A stretch of DNA of 64,000 bases from Proteus vulgaris (GTDB lineage: Bacteria > Pseudomonadota > Gammaproteobacteria > Enterobacterales > Enterobacteriaceae), in assembly GCA_901472505.1 (NCBI GenBank), contig LR590468.1, positions 1,364,001 through 1,428,000 of the forward strand. Direction: 5' to 3'. The position numbers and the translations under genes were made by a program. Shown here piece after piece: positions 1 through 12,213 of this stretch; the stretch's first letter is position 1; each line of letters starts with the position of its first letter. The notes beneath the pieces are model-generated. The model searched no databases and had not been told where the DNA came from. It saw nothing but the letters and a program-made list of their open reading frames with translations.

Positions 1-146
1 GCAGCTTCTGCTGGACCCGCAGCAACAGCAACAGCTGCAGCAGCAGATACACCGAATTTTTCTTCCATCATAGAGATCAGTTCAACAACGTCCATTACAG
101 ACATTTCAGCAACTGCGTTTAAGATATCGTCTTTAGAAATAGACAT
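1..146 (-). CDS. rplL: 50S ribosomal protein L7/L12 (partial)
   Basis: Only the first 48 codons or so lie in the window; the gene runs off the left edge. The start is the ATG at 144-146. The N-terminal dimerisation helix region is followed by the Ala-rich hinge typical of L7/L12, which recruits translation factors to the ribosome. It follows rplJ by 63 bp on the same strand, the usual rplJL pair governed by L10 autoregulation. Confidence 0.93.
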   Translation of the reverse strand, partial: MSISKDDILNAVAEMSVMDVVELISMMEEKFGVSAAAAVAVAAGPAEA

Positions 147-209
147 AACAAGTGTTCCTAAAATTCAGAAAAAGTTTATACGTAAATAAAGCAACGAAGA
201 AATTGGCTA

Positions 210-707
210 TTAAGCAGCTTCTTTCTGATCGCGCAGAGCAGCCAGAGTGCGAACCAATTTGCCTGCAGAGGCTTCTTTCATGGTTGCCATCAGGCGTGCG
301 ATTGCTTCATCGTAAGTTGGGAGTGTAGCCAGACGATCGATGTTCGAACCTGGGATAAACTCACCTTCAAAGGCAGCCGCTTTAATCTCGAATGCAGGGT
401 TCGCTTTCGCGAAATCTTTGAACAGACGAGCTGCAGCGCCCGGATGTTCAGCAGAAAATGCAATCAAGGTTGGACCAACAAATGCATCTCTCAGTACTTC
501 ATAAGAAGTACCTTCAACAACACGACGCAGAAGTGTGTTACGTACTACACGTACAGTAACGCCAGCTTCACGACATGCTTTACGCAGTTCGGTCATTTTA
601 GCTACAGTAACGCCACGGGAATCCGCAACAACTGCAGAAAGCGCACCTTTGGCAACTTCGCTGACTTCAGCAACAATCGCTTGTTTGTCTTGAAGATTTA
701 GTGCCAT
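210..707 (-). CDS. rplJ: 50S ribosomal protein L10
   Basis: L10 is the stalk base protein that binds L7/L12 dimers and 23S rRNA and, as the L10(L12)4 complex, represses its own mRNA. The 165-residue product begins [15 protein letters not shown] and has the usual length for the family. The start is preceded by a good ribosome binding site (CAGGAGCAAG on the minus strand). It lies between rplA and rplL, with a long 326-base leader as expected for the autoregulated rplJL unit. Confidence 0.97.
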   Translation of the reverse strand: MALNLQDKQAIVAEVSEVAKGALSAVVADSRGVTVAKMTELRKACREAGVTVRVVRNTLLRRVVEGTSYEVLRDAFVGPTLIAFSAEHPGAAARLFKDFAKANPAFEIKAAAFEGEFIPGSNIDRLATLPTYDEAIARLMATMKEASAGKLVRTLAALRDQKEAA

Positions 708-1033
708 TAGCTTCTTGCTCCTGGATTAACCGAGTAAAAACTCGGGACTCACATCACTTATTACCACAATGGTATAAGCGCTAAAACACGGTGAGTAGAA
801 TCCAGAATATATAATTCTTTATTGGCTCTCTCACCGTCTACGCAGGAAAATTAAGTAATTACTTACACCTGCGGTCTTGGACGGGGTCTGGATAGGCCAG
901 ACTCCAACCGAAATTCAGATAATTTAGTTATGCAGACTTAAATAAAATACCACATAGCTAAACTCAAGGCGTCAAATTCTATACAAATTTGACGCCAAGG
1001 TAAAGTCTTTTATGACTTTAGTCTAATCGATAA
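708..1033 (-). promoter_or_regulatory. rplJL promoter and L10 leader region
   Basis: This 326-base stretch holds no gene. A candidate promoter reads TTTACC (999-1004), 17 bases, TAGAAT (976-981) on the minus strand, and overlaps a long inverted repeat at 969-996 (GGCGTCAAATT and its complement). A short hairpin (CCGAG/CTCGG) sits just before the rplJ ribosome binding site. Known biology of the family places the L10(L12)4 repressor-binding structure in this leader; the exact fold was not computed here. Confidence 0.6.
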
Positions 1034-1735
1034 TTAAACTGTCGCGCTCAAGCTAGCTTGATCAATTGCAACACCTGCACCCATAGTGGTAGACAGGCTT
1101 ACTTTCTTGATATAAACGCCTTTCGCTGCAGATGGTTTTGCTTTTTTCAGCGCAACCAGCAGAGCTTCTAAGTTTTCTTTCAACTGAGTTTCGTTGAAAT
1201 CAACTTTACCGATAGTGGTATGGATAATACCATTTTTGTCGTTACGGTAACGAACCTGACCCGCTTTAGCATTTTTAACTGCTTCAGCAACGTTAGGAGT
1301 TACAGTACCCACTTTCGGGTTTGGCATTAAGCCACGTGGGCCAAGGATTTGACCTAATTGACCTACAACGCGCATTGCATCTGGAGATGCGATAACAACG
1401 TCGAAGTCCATTTCGCCAGCTTTCACTTTAGCAGCTAAGTCGTCCATACCGACTAATTCAGCGCCTGCTTCTTTAGCAGCTTCTGCGTTTGCACCTTGTG
1501 CGAATACAGCAACGCGAACTGAACGGCCAGTACCGTGTGGAAGTACAGTTGCACCACGAACGTTTTGATCTGATTTACGTGCATCGATGCCAAGATTAAC
1601 AGCAACGTCAACGCTTTCAACGAATTTAGCCGTAGCCAGTTCTTTCAGTAAAGCAACCGCTTCAGTAATTTCGTACTGTTTAGTTACTTCAACTTTTTCA
1701 CGGATATTGCGCATGCGCTTGGTTAGTTTAGCCAT
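1034..1735 (-). CDS. rplA: 50S ribosomal protein L1
   Basis: L1 forms the mobile L1 stalk of the large subunit and represses the rplKA mRNA. The 233-residue product starts [15 protein letters not shown] and contains the conserved [14 protein letters not shown] segment near residue 130. It begins 4 bases after the rplK stop, so the two genes are co-translated. Length and sequence are ordinary for an enterobacterium. Confidence 0.97.
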   Translation of the reverse strand: MAKLTKRMRNIREKVEVTKQYEITEAVALLKELATAKFVESVDVAVNLGIDARKSDQNVRGATVLPHGTGRSVRVAVFAQGANAEAAKEAGAELVGMDDLAAKVKAGEMDFDVVIASPDAMRVVGQLGQILGPRGLMPNPKVGTVTPNVAEAVKNAKAGQVRYRNDKNGIIHTTIGKVDFNETQLKENLEALLVALKKAKPSAAKGVYIKKVSLSTTMGAGVAIDQASLSATV

Positions 1736-1739
1736 CAGA

Positions 1740-2171
<432 letters not shown>

Positions 2172-2314
2172 TTAATTCCTCAATTTGGGTATATCGCCCG
2201 GCTAGGGCTCCCCGATTTTACTTTGTAATGTCTTAAGACAAAACAACTCAAAACGAAAGGTGGAAAATTGTAGATAACTTTTCCACCTTTTGCAAGAATG
2301 CAACGTAAAAAGGC

Positions 2315-2860
2315 TTAACCTTTTTCAACCTGACTAAAGTCTAATTCAACTGGTGTCGCACGCCCAAAAATTGAAACAGAGACTTTTAAGCGGCTTTTTT
2401 CGTAATCAACTTCTTCAACCACGCCATTAAAGTCAGCGAATGGACCATCACTAACACGAACCATTTCACCTGGTTCAAATAATGTTTTAGGACGTGGCTT
2501 ATCACCAACTTGTTGTAAGCGATTCATGATCGCATCAACTTCTTTATCACTAATTGGTGCTGGTCTGTCTGAGGTTCCACCAATAAATCCCATCACACGA
2601 GGTACATTACGTACTAAGTGCCAAGTTGCATCGTTCATGACCATTTGGACAAGAACATAGCCTGGGAAAAATTTACGCTCACTTTTACGGCGTTGTCCGC
2701 TACGGATTTCGACCACTTCTTCTGTCGGAACCATAACTTCGCCGAATGAGTCTTCCATTTCGTTTAATTTGATATGTTCACGCAGCGACTGTGCAACACG
2801 GCCTTCAAAGCCCGAAAATGCCTGAATGACATACCAGCGTTTTTTTGGAGAATCAGTCAT
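2315..2860 (-). CDS. nusG: Transcription termination/antitermination factor NusG
   Basis: NusG binds RNA polymerase, suppresses pausing and links transcription to Rho or to the ribosome. The chosen start ([15 protein letters not shown]) gives 181 residues, the E. coli length; an in-frame ATG 51 bases upstream lies inside the end of secE and is not needed. The NGN domain (about residues 8-115) is followed by a linker and a KOW domain (about 125-178, [19 protein letters not shown]). The start lies 8 bases after the secE stop, so the two are one transcript. Confidence 0.96.
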   Translation of the reverse strand: MTDSPKKRWYVIQAFSGFEGRVAQSLREHIKLNEMEDSFGEVMVPTEEVVEIRSGQRRKSERKFFPGYVLVQMVMNDATWHLVRNVPRVMGFIGGTSDRPAPISDKEVDAIMNRLQQVGDKPRPKTLFEPGEMVRVSDGPFADFNGVVEEVDYEKSRLKVSVSIFGRATPVELDFSQVEKG

Positions 2861-2867
2861 GAACACC

Positions 2868-3245
2868 TCACAGGCCAGTAATAAATGAAACAAAACGAAC
2901 CAGAATGCCATCCAGTCCCCAAAGAACTAATGACACAATAGCCGTCACTGCAGCAACAATCAGGGTTGTTTGCAATGTTTCTTGACGTGTTGGCCATACT
3001 ACTTTACGCATTTCAATGCGCGCTTCGCGAGCAAATGCTAATGTTGCTTTACCTTGTGTTGTCCACAACGCGATCCCACCCGCGGCTACGAACAAAGCAA
3101 CAACAGCTAAAGCTCGTAACGCTAGGTTAAATTCACGGTAAAGATAGTTGCCACCCACTGCTACTGCCAGCAATAAAACGGTAATGATCCACTTAGCGAT
3201 ATCACCACCGCGTTTGCTATCTTGAGCTCCGCTATTCGCACTCAT
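2868..3245 (-). CDS. secE: Protein translocase subunit SecE
   Basis: SecE clamps SecY in the SecYEG protein-conducting channel of the inner membrane. The 125-residue product has three predicted membrane segments, and the conserved cytoplasmic motif [14 protein letters not shown] precedes the last one, the essential part. Length matches the three-helix enterobacterial form. It is the first gene after the tuf terminator and heads the secE-nusG unit. Confidence 0.95.
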   Translation of the reverse strand: MSANSGAQDSKRGGDIAKWIITVLLLAVAVGGNYLYREFNLALRALAVVALFVAAGGIALWTTQGKATLAFAREARIEMRKVVWPTRQETLQTTLIVAAVTAIVSLVLWGLDGILVRFVSFITGL

Positions 3246-3518
3246 AAATTAACCTGTCATATGATGTAAATAAATAGCCAGCTTGCCTCGCAAGAGCAAA
3301 ACAAATCAGACTAACCATAAAATCAACTATGATTGCATCTGACACAGTGTCATATCTCTATGACATTCGTATCTGCAAGATACTGGACTCGATTCGTTGT
3401 ATCAGAGCCTATCTCACCAATAATTTACATCAAACTAGTGATGAGATAGGTTCTTTTTCAAACAACGCATAAAAAGGGCATCAATTGATGCCCTTCTCTA
3501 GGAGAATTACGCGAGTAA
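3246..3518 (-). promoter_or_regulatory. tuf-secE intergenic region
   Basis: This 273-base spacer carries the tuf terminator (3471-3493), a second long inverted repeat (arms 3408-3419 and 3439-3450, one G-T pair) and a perfect 13-base palindrome, TGACACAGTGTCA, at 3340-3352. The secE promoter must lie here, but I cannot assign its -35 and -10 boxes with confidence. No tRNA gene is present, unlike upstream of E. coli tufB. Confidence 0.5.
3471..3493 (-). terminator. Rho-independent terminator after tuf
   Basis: On the minus strand the palindrome GGGCATCAATTGATGCCC is followed by a run of T residues, 25 bases after the tuf stop codon. It would end the str operon transcript before secE. Confidence 0.8.
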
Positions 3519-4745
<1,227 letters not shown>

Positions 4746-4771
4746 TAAACTAAATTGAACTCGAAAGGATC

Positions 4772-6886
4772 TTATTTCGCTTTACGAGCTTCGATAATAG
4801 CCTGAGCGACGTTGCTAGGCGCTTCGTTGTACTTCAAGAACTCCATAGAGTATGAAGCACGACCCTGAGTTTGTGAACGCAGGTCAGTTGCATAACCGAA
4901 CATTTCAGCCAGTGGTACTTGAGCACGGATGATCTTACCGGTAGGCAGATCGTCCATACCTTCAACCATACCACGACGACGGTTTAAGTCACCGATAACG
5001 TCGCCCATGTAATCTTCTGGCGTTTCAATCTCAACTTTCATGACTGGCTCAAGCAGAATTGGCTTAGCTTTCATGAAGCCGTCTTTAAATGCCATTGATG
5101 CGGCAATTTTAAACGCGATTTCTGAGGAGTCAACATCATGGTAAGAACCGTAATGTAAACGAGCCTGAATATCCACAACAGGGTAACCTGCTAATGGACC
5201 AGATTTCAGCTGTTCTTGAATACCTTTATCAACAGCTGGGATGAATTCTTTAGGAATTACACCACCAACGATATCGTTGATAAATACGTAGTTCTCTTCA
5301 CCACCTGCTGGTAATGGAGACAGATCGATAACAACATGACCGTACTGACCACGACCACCAGATTGTTTCGCGTGCTTACCTTCGATATCAGTTACTGTAT
5401 CACGAATAGTTTCACGGTAAGCAACCTGTGGTTTACCTACGTTCGCTTCAACTTTAAATTCACGACGCATACGGTCAACTAACACGTCTAAGTGCAGTTC
5501 ACCCATACCAGCAATGATAGTTTGACCAGTTTCTTCGTCGCTTGATACGCGGAAAGATGGATCTTCTTGAGCCAGACGGTTCAGAGCGATACCCATTTTT
5601 TCTTGGTCAGCTTTAGTCTTAGGTTCGATAGCAACAGAGATTACTGGCTCTGGGAATTCCATACGTTCTAAGATGATTGGTGCATCAATTGCACATAAAG
5701 TATCACCTGTAGTTACGTCTTTCAGACCGATAGCAGCAGCGATGTCGCCCGCACGAACTTCTTTAATTTCTTCACGCTTGTTAGCATGCATCTGAACAAT
5801 ACGGCCAAAACGTTCTTTTTTGTCTTTAACCGGGTTCAGAACAGTGTCACCTGAGTTTACAACACCAGAGTACACACGGAAGAATGTTAAGTTACCAACA
5901 AATGGGTCAGTTGCGATTTTGAATGCCAGAGATGAGAATGGCTCTTCGTCGCTTGAGTGACGTTCTGCTGGAGTATCTTTACCGTCTGGTAACATACCGT
6001 TGATAGCAGGTACATCTGTTGGTGCTGGCAGGTATTCAATTACCGCATCCAGCATTGCCTGAACACCTTTGTTCTTAAAGGCAGAACCACAGGTAACCAG
6101 GATAATTTCGTTATCTAGAACGCGTTTACGCAGAGCAGCTTTGATTTCTGCTTCTGACAGTTCTTCACCGCCCAGATATTTGTCCATCAGTTCTTCTGAT
6201 GCTTCAGCTGCAGATTCAACCAGGTTATTGTGCCATTCTTCAGCTAAATCTTGCAGATTTGCAGGAATGTCTTCGTATTCGAAGGTAACACCTTGGTCTT
6301 CTTCATTCCAACGGATTGCTTTCATTTTGATTAAATCAACAACACCGGTGAAATTTTCTTCAGCACCAACTGGGATTTGCAGTGGAACTGGGTTTGCTGC
6401 CAGACGTGTTTTGATTTGTTCAACAACACGCAGGAAGTTTGCACCCATACGGTCCATTTTATTAACGAACGCGATACGTGGTACATGATATTTGTTAGCC
6501 TGGCGCCATACTGTTTCTGACTGAGGCTGAACACCACCAACTGCACAGTAAACCATAACCGCGCCATCAAGAACACGCATAGAACGTTCTACTTCGATTG
6601 TGAAGTCAACGTGTCCTGGGGTGTCGATGATGTTTACACGGTGAGGCTCGAACTGTTTAGCCATACCAGACCAGAATGCAGTAGTTGCTGCGGATGTGAT
6701 AGTAATACCACGCTCCTGCTCCTGCTCCATCCAGTCCATTGTTGCTGAACCTTCGTGAGTTTCACCAATTTTATGGTTTACACCGGTATAAAACAGAATA
6801 CGTTCACTTGTAGTGGTTTTACCGGCATCGATGTGCGCACTGATACCGATATTACGGTAGCGTGCTATGGGGGTTTGACGAGCCAT
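4772..6886 (-). CDS. fusA: Elongation factor G
   Basis: EF-G drives translocation of tRNA and mRNA and, with RRF, ribosome recycling. The 704-residue product has AHIDAGKTT (G1), the RGITI switch region, DTPGHVDF and NKMDR, and the full set of domains to the C-terminus. Length equals that of the enterobacterial protein. It lies in the str operon order rpsL-rpsG-fusA-tuf, 82 bases after rpsG. Confidence 0.97.
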   Translation of the reverse strand: MARQTPIARYRNIGISAHIDAGKTTTSERILFYTGVNHKIGETHEGSATMDWMEQEQERGITITSAATTAFWSGMAKQFEPHRVNIIDTPGHVDFTIEVERSMRVLDGAVMVYCAVGGVQPQSETVWRQANKYHVPRIAFVNKMDRMGANFLRVVEQIKTRLAANPVPLQIPVGAEENFTGVVDLIKMKAIRWNEEDQGVTFEYEDIPANLQDLAEEWHNNLVESAAEASEELMDKYLGGEELSEAEIKAALRKRVLDNEIILVTCGSAFKNKGVQAMLDAVIEYLPAPTDVPAINGMLPDGKDTPAERHSSDEEPFSSLAFKIATDPFVGNLTFFRVYSGVVNSGDTVLNPVKDKKERFGRIVQMHANKREEIKEVRAGDIAAAIGLKDVTTGDTLCAIDAPIILERMEFPEPVISVAIEPKTKADQEKMGIALNRLAQEDPSFRVSSDEETGQTIIAGMGELHLDVLVDRMRREFKVEANVGKPQVAYRETIRDTVTDIEGKHAKQSGGRGQYGHVVIDLSPLPAGGEENYVFINDIVGGVIPKEFIPAVDKGIQEQLKSGPLAGYPVVDIQARLHYGSYHDVDSSEIAFKIAASMAFKDGFMKAKPILLEPVMKVEIETPEDYMGDVIGDLNRRRGMVEGMDDLPTGKIIRAQVPLAEMFGYATDLRSQTQGRASYSMEFLKYNEAPSNVAQAIIEARKAK

Positions 6887-6968
6887 TTTTTCCTCTCTCG
6901 TGGGCGTTCAATTCAGGTAAAGGACAGCATAGCTGTCCTGAAAAGAGTTGCTACAACTACTTCGTGGA

Positions 6969-7496
<528 letters not shown>

Positions 7497-7538
7497 TTAT
7501 TTGTGAAAAAATGTTTGGCCTTACTTAACGGAGAACCA

Positions 7539-7913
<375 letters not shown>

Positions 7914-7995
7914 TTAAAAAAAGCTCCTGGTTTTTGCTTCGTAAACACGGATTTGAACTCAGTCTTGTCAACAAGACAAAACATGAGGACGCAGA

Positions 7996-8024
7996 ATTTT
8001 ATTGCTGACAGGCTCATGTGTCAA
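7996..8024 (-). promoter_or_regulatory. Sigma-70 promoter of rpsL (str operon)
   Basis: On the minus strand TTGACA (8019-8024) is followed after exactly 17 bases by TAAAAT (7996-8001). The distance to the rpsL start is about 85 bases, and a small palindrome (GTCTTG/CAAGAC, 7962-7977) lies in the leader. This is the best promoter match in the window apart from that of the tRNA. Confidence 0.85.
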
Positions 8025-8040
8025 GAATTATACAGCAATT

Positions 8041-8334
8041 CTACGCTCCCCAATGAATTTGTTGAGGGTGTTTTACCGTTAAATCGACAAAATCACCATA
8101 ACTAATGAGTTTAATATGATGAGATACTTGATCTTTTAAGCCTCTCGCTAAAACATCATCAATTAATGCGTAAACTGAAATTTGCTGTTGAAGACAATAT
8201 TTTAATAAGGGATTCTCTTCAAGAACTGCCAGTACACCATCTTGAATTAACAACACGTCATCTTGTTTTGTTAATAAAGATAAAAAAGCCTCTAAATCAC
8301 TTTGGTAAATAGAGACGGAGTAAGTATACAACAT
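8041..8334 (-). CDS. tusB: Sulfurtransferase complex subunit TusB
   Basis: TusB belongs to the DsrH family and, with TusC and TusD, relays sulfur from TusA to TusE and MnmA for 2-thiouridine in tRNA wobble positions. The 97-residue product has the family features LLIQDGVLAVLEENP and the ending DLTVKHPQQIHW. It follows tusC by 31 bases in the conserved yheO-tusDCB order. Confidence 0.92.
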   Translation of the reverse strand: MLYTYSVSIYQSDLEAFLSLLTKQDDVLLIQDGVLAVLEENPLLKYCLQQQISVYALIDDVLARGLKDQVSHHIKLISYGDFVDLTVKHPQQIHWGA

Positions 8335-8365
8335 AACCGTTCAACCTTCCTGCCTAACTTCTGTA

Positions 8366-8734
8366 TTAAAAGCGCAATACCACCCCATATTCACTCAATT
8401 TTTGAGCAATATCTTGATGAGATATCACCTGTGCATCCAGCACAAAAGCAGTTTGAGAGGACAATCCACGATGAGTCATATCTTGATGTGATATATAGAC
8501 GTTTGTTACATCATACAAGGGAAGCACTTTAAAAGTTGCAGCGTGATGGCGAGATAACACACCTTCAGGCTGTTGATTTTCAACTAATTGGAACACGCCA
8601 TCTGATATAAAAAAAACACCTATCTCTTCCGTTAATGCAGAGGTTGCGAGTAAAGCATCCAAACCTTCCCGTCCAGCACTATTACCGTGAGGTGCTTGTG
8701 TAAAAAGAAAGGCAATTGAATTCATTTTTTTCAT
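8366..8734 (-). CDS. tusC: Sulfurtransferase complex subunit TusC
   Basis: TusC (DsrF family) is part of the cytoplasmic TusBCD hexamer in the 2-thiouridine sulfur relay. The start at 8734 ([17 protein letters not shown]) overlaps the tusD stop in a TAATG, which fits translational coupling and gives 122 residues; a longer frame opens upstream but would reach into tusD. The N-terminal [23 protein letters not shown] stretch, split here only for length, is characteristic of the family. Confidence 0.92.
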   Translation of the reverse strand: MKKMNSIAFLFTQAPHGNSAGREGLDALLATSALTEEIGVFFISDGVFQLVENQQPEGVLSRHHAATFKVLPLYDVTNVYISHQDMTHRGLSSQTAFVLDAQVISHQDIAQKLSEYGVVLRF

Positions 8735-9129
8735 TAAAATTGCACCACACGTGAACACGTCAACATCGCTTGAGCAAGTGAACCTAGGCCACTAAGTTCA
8801 AATTCCGTTGCCATATTATGATTATCAATTCCTTGCTCTTTGGCTTGTTGTTCATCAATGATCCCTCGACGTAATGCAGCAGCAACACAAACATGTAAAG
8901 GAATTTGGTGTCTTTTCGCCAATGTTATCCACGCTTTGGGAAGATCAAATTCATCATTTGCTGGTAACACCAATCTGTTGGCATTTACCACCCCTTCCCG
9001 ATAGAAGAAAATTTGCGCAATTTGATGCCCTTTCTCAAGAAGGGCATTTGCAAATAAATAGGCACTTGAAGCTTGTTCAGTTCCATAATGAGGCCCTGTT
9101 ACCACTAAACAATATGTCAAGGAACTCAT
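8734..9129 (-). CDS. tusD: Sulfurtransferase complex subunit TusD
   Basis: TusD (DsrE family) carries the active-site cysteine that accepts persulfide sulfur from TusA. The 131-residue product shows [18 protein letters not shown] near the start and the conserved Cys in [12 protein letters not shown]. It starts 10 bases after the intended stop of yheO (9139) and overlaps tusC, so yheO-tusDCB is one transcription unit. Confidence 0.93.
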   Translation of the reverse strand: MSSLTYCLVVTGPHYGTEQASSAYLFANALLEKGHQIAQIFFYREGVVNANRLVLPANDEFDLPKAWITLAKRHQIPLHVCVAAALRRGIIDEQQAKEQGIDNHNMATEFELSGLGSLAQAMLTCSRVVQF

Positions 9130-9138
9130 AATGTGGCT

Positions 9139-9844
9139 CTATTCTCCATTTTTAAACTGGCGAATATAGAGATAGACCGTATGTTTTGAGATATTCAGTC
9201 GATCAGCAACTTGGTTAATGGCGTCTTTAATATCAAAAATACCTTTTTTCATAAAGGCTTAACACAACTTGTTTATTTTTTGCGTTATTGGCAACTTCAC
9301 GATCATTATTCACTTCCTCAATGGTGAACTCTAATGTTTGGGCCACGAGATCATCAACAGATGAGGCAAAGTTAACATCAGAAGCAACTTCATGTGTTTC
9401 TTCAGGAATAAAGGTTTTGATTATTTCAGAGAATGGAACATCAAGGTTCATATTAATACACAATAAACCGATAACACGACGTTCGCGATTACGAATCGCA
9501 ATCGTGATCGATTTCATCAATGCACCACTTTTCGCTCTAGTAAAATAAGCCTTTGAAAAACTTGAATCTTCATCTGTAATATCATGTAACATTTGTAATG
9601 CCAAATCGGTAATTGGAGAACCAATCTTACGACCAGTATGTTCTCCATTCGCGATTTTAACCGCTGAACATTTCAAATCTTCCAGAGAGTGCAATACGAT
9701 TTCACAATGGTTGCCAATGAGTATAGCTAAACCTTCTACGGCAGCCTCATAGGACTTCAATATTTCGTGATCAGTTTGAGTAAAAGGTCGGCTATCTAGT
9801 TTTTCAAACTCGCTGCTGTCACCATTAAATAACGGGCTAGACAT
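9139..9844 (-). pseudogene. yheO: YheO-family transcriptional regulator, frameshifted near the C-terminus
   Basis: YheO proteins have an N-terminal YheO-like PAS domain and a C-terminal helix-turn-helix. The reading frame from 9844 stays intact for about 200 residues (to LSLYEK). A run of six A (9254-9259 on the plus strand as T6) then moves it out of frame, and translation stops at 9233. With five A the frame continues as GIFDIKDAINQ and an HTH ending in VYLYIRQFKNGE to the stop at 9139, as in the E. coli protein. As written, the DNA-binding domain is lost. Alternatives are a sequencing error or transcript slippage on the A tract. It heads the tus operon. Confidence 0.88.
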
Positions 9845-9973
9845 TTGATTATATAATCCTTAAAGGCTTTAATTATGATAATGACTTGAGGTTCTATTTT
9901 TTATAACGGTTCGTCACTGCGGATCAATTTAATATTAAAAAATTTAAATATAAAAACTGAATTAGGCACAATT

Positions 9974-10005
9974 CTGACGTTAGATCGTCAGACGATCTAC
10001 GTCAA
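9974..10005 (-). promoter_or_regulatory. Palindromic candidate promoter/operator of yheO-tusDCB
   Basis: On the minus strand TTGACG (10000-10005) and TAACGT (9977-9982) are 17 bases apart. The spacer and both boxes form an inverted repeat (arms about 14 bases, GACGTAGATCGTC and its complement, with one bulged base). An operator laid directly across a promoter would suit repression or a DNA-distortion activator. The -10 box is weak, so the promoter is a candidate only. Confidence 0.45.
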
Positions 10006-10018
10006 GTGTCTTAGAATA

Positions 10019-10050
10019 AGAGCTTTGTCATAGGTCACAGCTTTTTTCGT
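10019..10050 (+). terminator. Possible hairpin with T tract
   Basis: The imperfect inverted repeat AGCTTTGTC ... GGTCACAGCT is followed by six T on the plus strand. No plus-strand gene precedes it, so it might end a short RNA that begins in the palindrome at 9974-10004. The rest of the 9845-10239 gap shows nothing else. Confidence 0.25.
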
Positions 10051-10239
10051 TTTTTTTAATCTTTTCGTATCAACGCCCTCTTTATTTTTAAAAATTTCAC
10101 CTTTAAAGATAGGAGGGATAAAGATTGACACTCTTGAAGAGATTACCTATATTCCAAATTATTATTTTAGCGTGTAATTAATCCCTTGAATATACTGATG
10201 ATATGCCAATCTCAGCAACTTTCATCAACAGTAGGGTTA

Positions 10240-10344
10240 ATGTCTGTTGCTTCTATGCCTATTAAAATTCCCTCTTCACCACTTCCGTCTGTCAAAGTGG
10301 TTGTCGTCAATACAACGGTTGTTGTTGCAACTGACATTGCTTAA
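10240..10344 (+). CDS. Candidate valine-rich leader peptide (34 aa)
   Basis: A short ORF starts at ATG 10240 behind an AGGG box (10233-10236) and encodes MSVASMPIKIPSSPLP followed by a valine-rich tail with VKVVVVNTTVVVA. The run of regulatory codons near the end is reminiscent of attenuator leader peptides such as E. coli IvbL. It lies 144 bases before the EamA exporter gene. I see no clear GC-rich terminator after it, so attenuation is not demonstrated. Coding status is unproven. Confidence 0.35.
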   Translation: MSVASMPIKIPSSPLPSVKVVVVNTTVVVATDIA

Positions 10345-10488
10345 TTTATTAGTTCGACTTAATTGCGTATGAACCAACATACTATAATTGAAGTGTTATT
10401 TACGTTTATTTGTTAATGTTTTCTCAATTGCCAACTATTACTAAAAATAGTCAAGCCATCTTACTGCTCATTTTACAGGTATATCGTC

Positions 10489-11370
10489 ATGTATTTACGT
10501 CAATATTGGGCGAAATTCGGTCCAACGACATTATTCGTTTTATTATGGAGTAGCGGGGCTATTTTTTCGCGTTGGGGTTTAGATAATGGTAGCTCATTTG
10601 CTATTTTAACTTGGCGTTTTATTATCGCGTTAGCATTTCTTTCTTTTTTGTGTATTCAGCGTCATCGTTTTTTGCCTCCGAAAGGAAGTCGATTAAAAAC
10701 AGCATGGGTAGGTTTGTTAATTATCGGCGGTTATTCTATTTGTTATCTTTTGGCGCTTGCTAATAGCATAACACCCGGAATGCTGGCCACAATAATGGGT
10801 GTACAACCGATTATTACATTATGGATAATTGAACGTAATTTTACCGCAACTCGATTGTTAGGACTTCTAATCGCATTAGCAGGGCTAGTGTTGGTAGTTG
10901 CACAAAGTGTATTTAATACAGCCCTTTCATTAACAGGGATGATTTATGCATTAATTGCCCTACTTTGCATGAGTGTTGGTGCAATTTCACAAAAAAAACT
11001 GCAATTAGCTCCCATGGACGCCTTGCCACTGCAATATGTTGTTAGTCTCGTATTGTGCTTGTTATTTGTGCCATTTAAACCTTTTGATGCCTCATTCGAT
11101 ATTGGCTTTATCATTCCTGTTCTTTGGCTAGCTATTATCATTTCTGTTGTTGCTCAGCTACTGTTATATCGTTTACTCACAACAGGTAATTTAGTTAATG
11201 TCACGAGCTTATTTTATTTAGTACCGGGAGTGACGGCATTCATGGATTACATCTTCTTGGGTAATAAGATGTCTTTACTCACTTTAATAGGGATGGGGGC
11301 AATCATTATTGGCTTGCTGTTTGTTTTTAAAAAACCCAAAGCTATTATTATCGAAGAGACTGTAGACTAA
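10489..11370 (+). CDS. EamA/DMT-superfamily transporter
   Basis: The 293-residue product has about ten hydrophobic helices in two repeated EamA halves (roughly residues 12-140 and 148-282), the layout of the drug/metabolite transporter superfamily. Such proteins mostly export amino acids or other metabolites across the inner membrane; the substrate cannot be read from the sequence. A short basic C-terminus follows the last helix. The gene is inserted between yheO and fkpA, which are neighbours in E. coli. A valine-rich small ORF upstream hints at amino-acid-linked control. Confidence 0.88.
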   Translation: MYLRQYWAKFGPTTLFVLLWSSGAIFSRWGLDNGSSFAILTWRFIIALAFLSFLCIQRHRFLPPKGSRLKTAWVGLLIIGGYSICYLLALANSITPGMLATIMGVQPIITLWIIERNFTATRLLGLLIALAGLVLVVAQSVFNTALSLTGMIYALIALLCMSVGAISQKKLQLAPMDALPLQYVVSLVLCLLFVPFKPFDASFDIGFIIPVLWLAIIISVVAQLLLYRLLTTGNLVNVTSLFYLVPGVTAFMDYIFLGNKMSLLTLIGMGAIIIGLLFVFKKPKAIIIEETVD

Positions 11371-11410
11371 CGCTATACGTTAATAAATGATGTACGATAC
11401 ATTAGAAATA

Positions 11411-11440
11411 AAAATGCTGGCATTTATGCCAGCATTTTTT
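11411..11440. terminator. Bidirectional terminator between EamA gene and fkpA
   Basis: AATGCTGGC / GCCAGCATT forms a strong stem with A and T tracts on either side. It lies between the convergent EamA gene and fkpA. Confidence 0.88.
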
Positions 11441-11463
11441 AGTGATATTGAGTGATAAGTGAA

Positions 11464-12213
11464 TTACTTATCGCTTTCAACACTCAGTAATTCAACTTCA
11501 AAGACTAAGGTTGAGTTAGCTGGAATACCACTTGTTGCGCGTTGGCCATAGCCTAATTCTGGTGGAATAACTAACTTGATTTTGCCACCTTCTTTGATGT
11601 ATTTCATGCCTTCAGTCCAGCCAGGAATAACACTCTTTAGGCTAATTGTCAGTGGCTCATTACGATCATAAGAACTATCAAATTGTTTACCATCAATCAG
11701 CATACCTTTGTAGTGTACAGTCACACGATCAGCATCTGTTGGGGTTTTACCTTTACCTGGATTTTCAACTAAATACAATAGACCTGATTTTGTTTTTACG
11801 ACACCTTTTTCAGCTGCAAATTCTGTACGGAATTTATCACCCGCGGCTTTGTTTTCTGTGGCTTCTTTTTCCATTTTCGCGGTTGCAGCAGTACGGACTT
11901 GATCTTCAAACGCCGCTAAGGTTAATTCAATCTCAGCATCTGATAATTTGGATTTACTGTTAAATGCATCCTGAACCCCTGCCAACAGTTGTTTAGAATC
12001 TAAAGTAATACCAATATTTTTTTGCTCTTGTAATGCAGCTTCCATATAGCGACCCATCGACGCGCCTAACGCATAGGCATTTTGCTCATTTTGAGTTTTA
12101 AATGCACTATTTAATGTTGGCACTTTAGCTGCTTCTTCAGCAAATGCTTGAGGTGCGCTGAATGCGAAAGCTAAACTGGTTGCCAGCAACGTCGTTTTTA
12201 ATAAAGATTTCAT
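11464..12213 (-). CDS. fkpA: FKBP-type peptidyl-prolyl isomerase FkpA (periplasmic)
   Basis: FkpA is a periplasmic prolyl isomerase and chaperone, in E. coli part of the sigma-E envelope stress response. The 249-residue product has a Sec signal peptide (cut likely after PQAFA, residue 25), an N-terminal helical dimerisation domain and a C-terminal FKBP domain (about 140-245) with VTVHYKGMLIDGKQFDSSY and FELGYG-like PPELGYGQRA. It is read convergently with the EamA gene and divergently from slyX. Confidence 0.95.
   Translation of the reverse strand: MKSLLKTTLLATSLAFAFSAPQAFAEEAAKVPTLNSAFKTQNEQNAYALGASMGRYMEAALQEQKNIGITLDSKQLLAGVQDAFNSKSKLSDAEIELTLAAFEDQVRTAATAKMEKEATENKAAGDKFRTEFAAEKGVVKTKSGLLYLVENPGKGKTPTDADRVTVHYKGMLIDGKQFDSSYDRNEPLTISLKSVIPGWTEGMKYIKEGGKIKLVIPPELGYGQRATSGIPANSTLVFEVELLSVESDK

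Noticed and set aside
9254..9259. Programmed -1 frameshift in yheO at the A tract
   Set aside because: Reaching the HTH frame needs +1 (or loss of one A), and the A-AAA-AAG heptamer is not in the register needed for a -1 slip. Transcript slippage is still possible.
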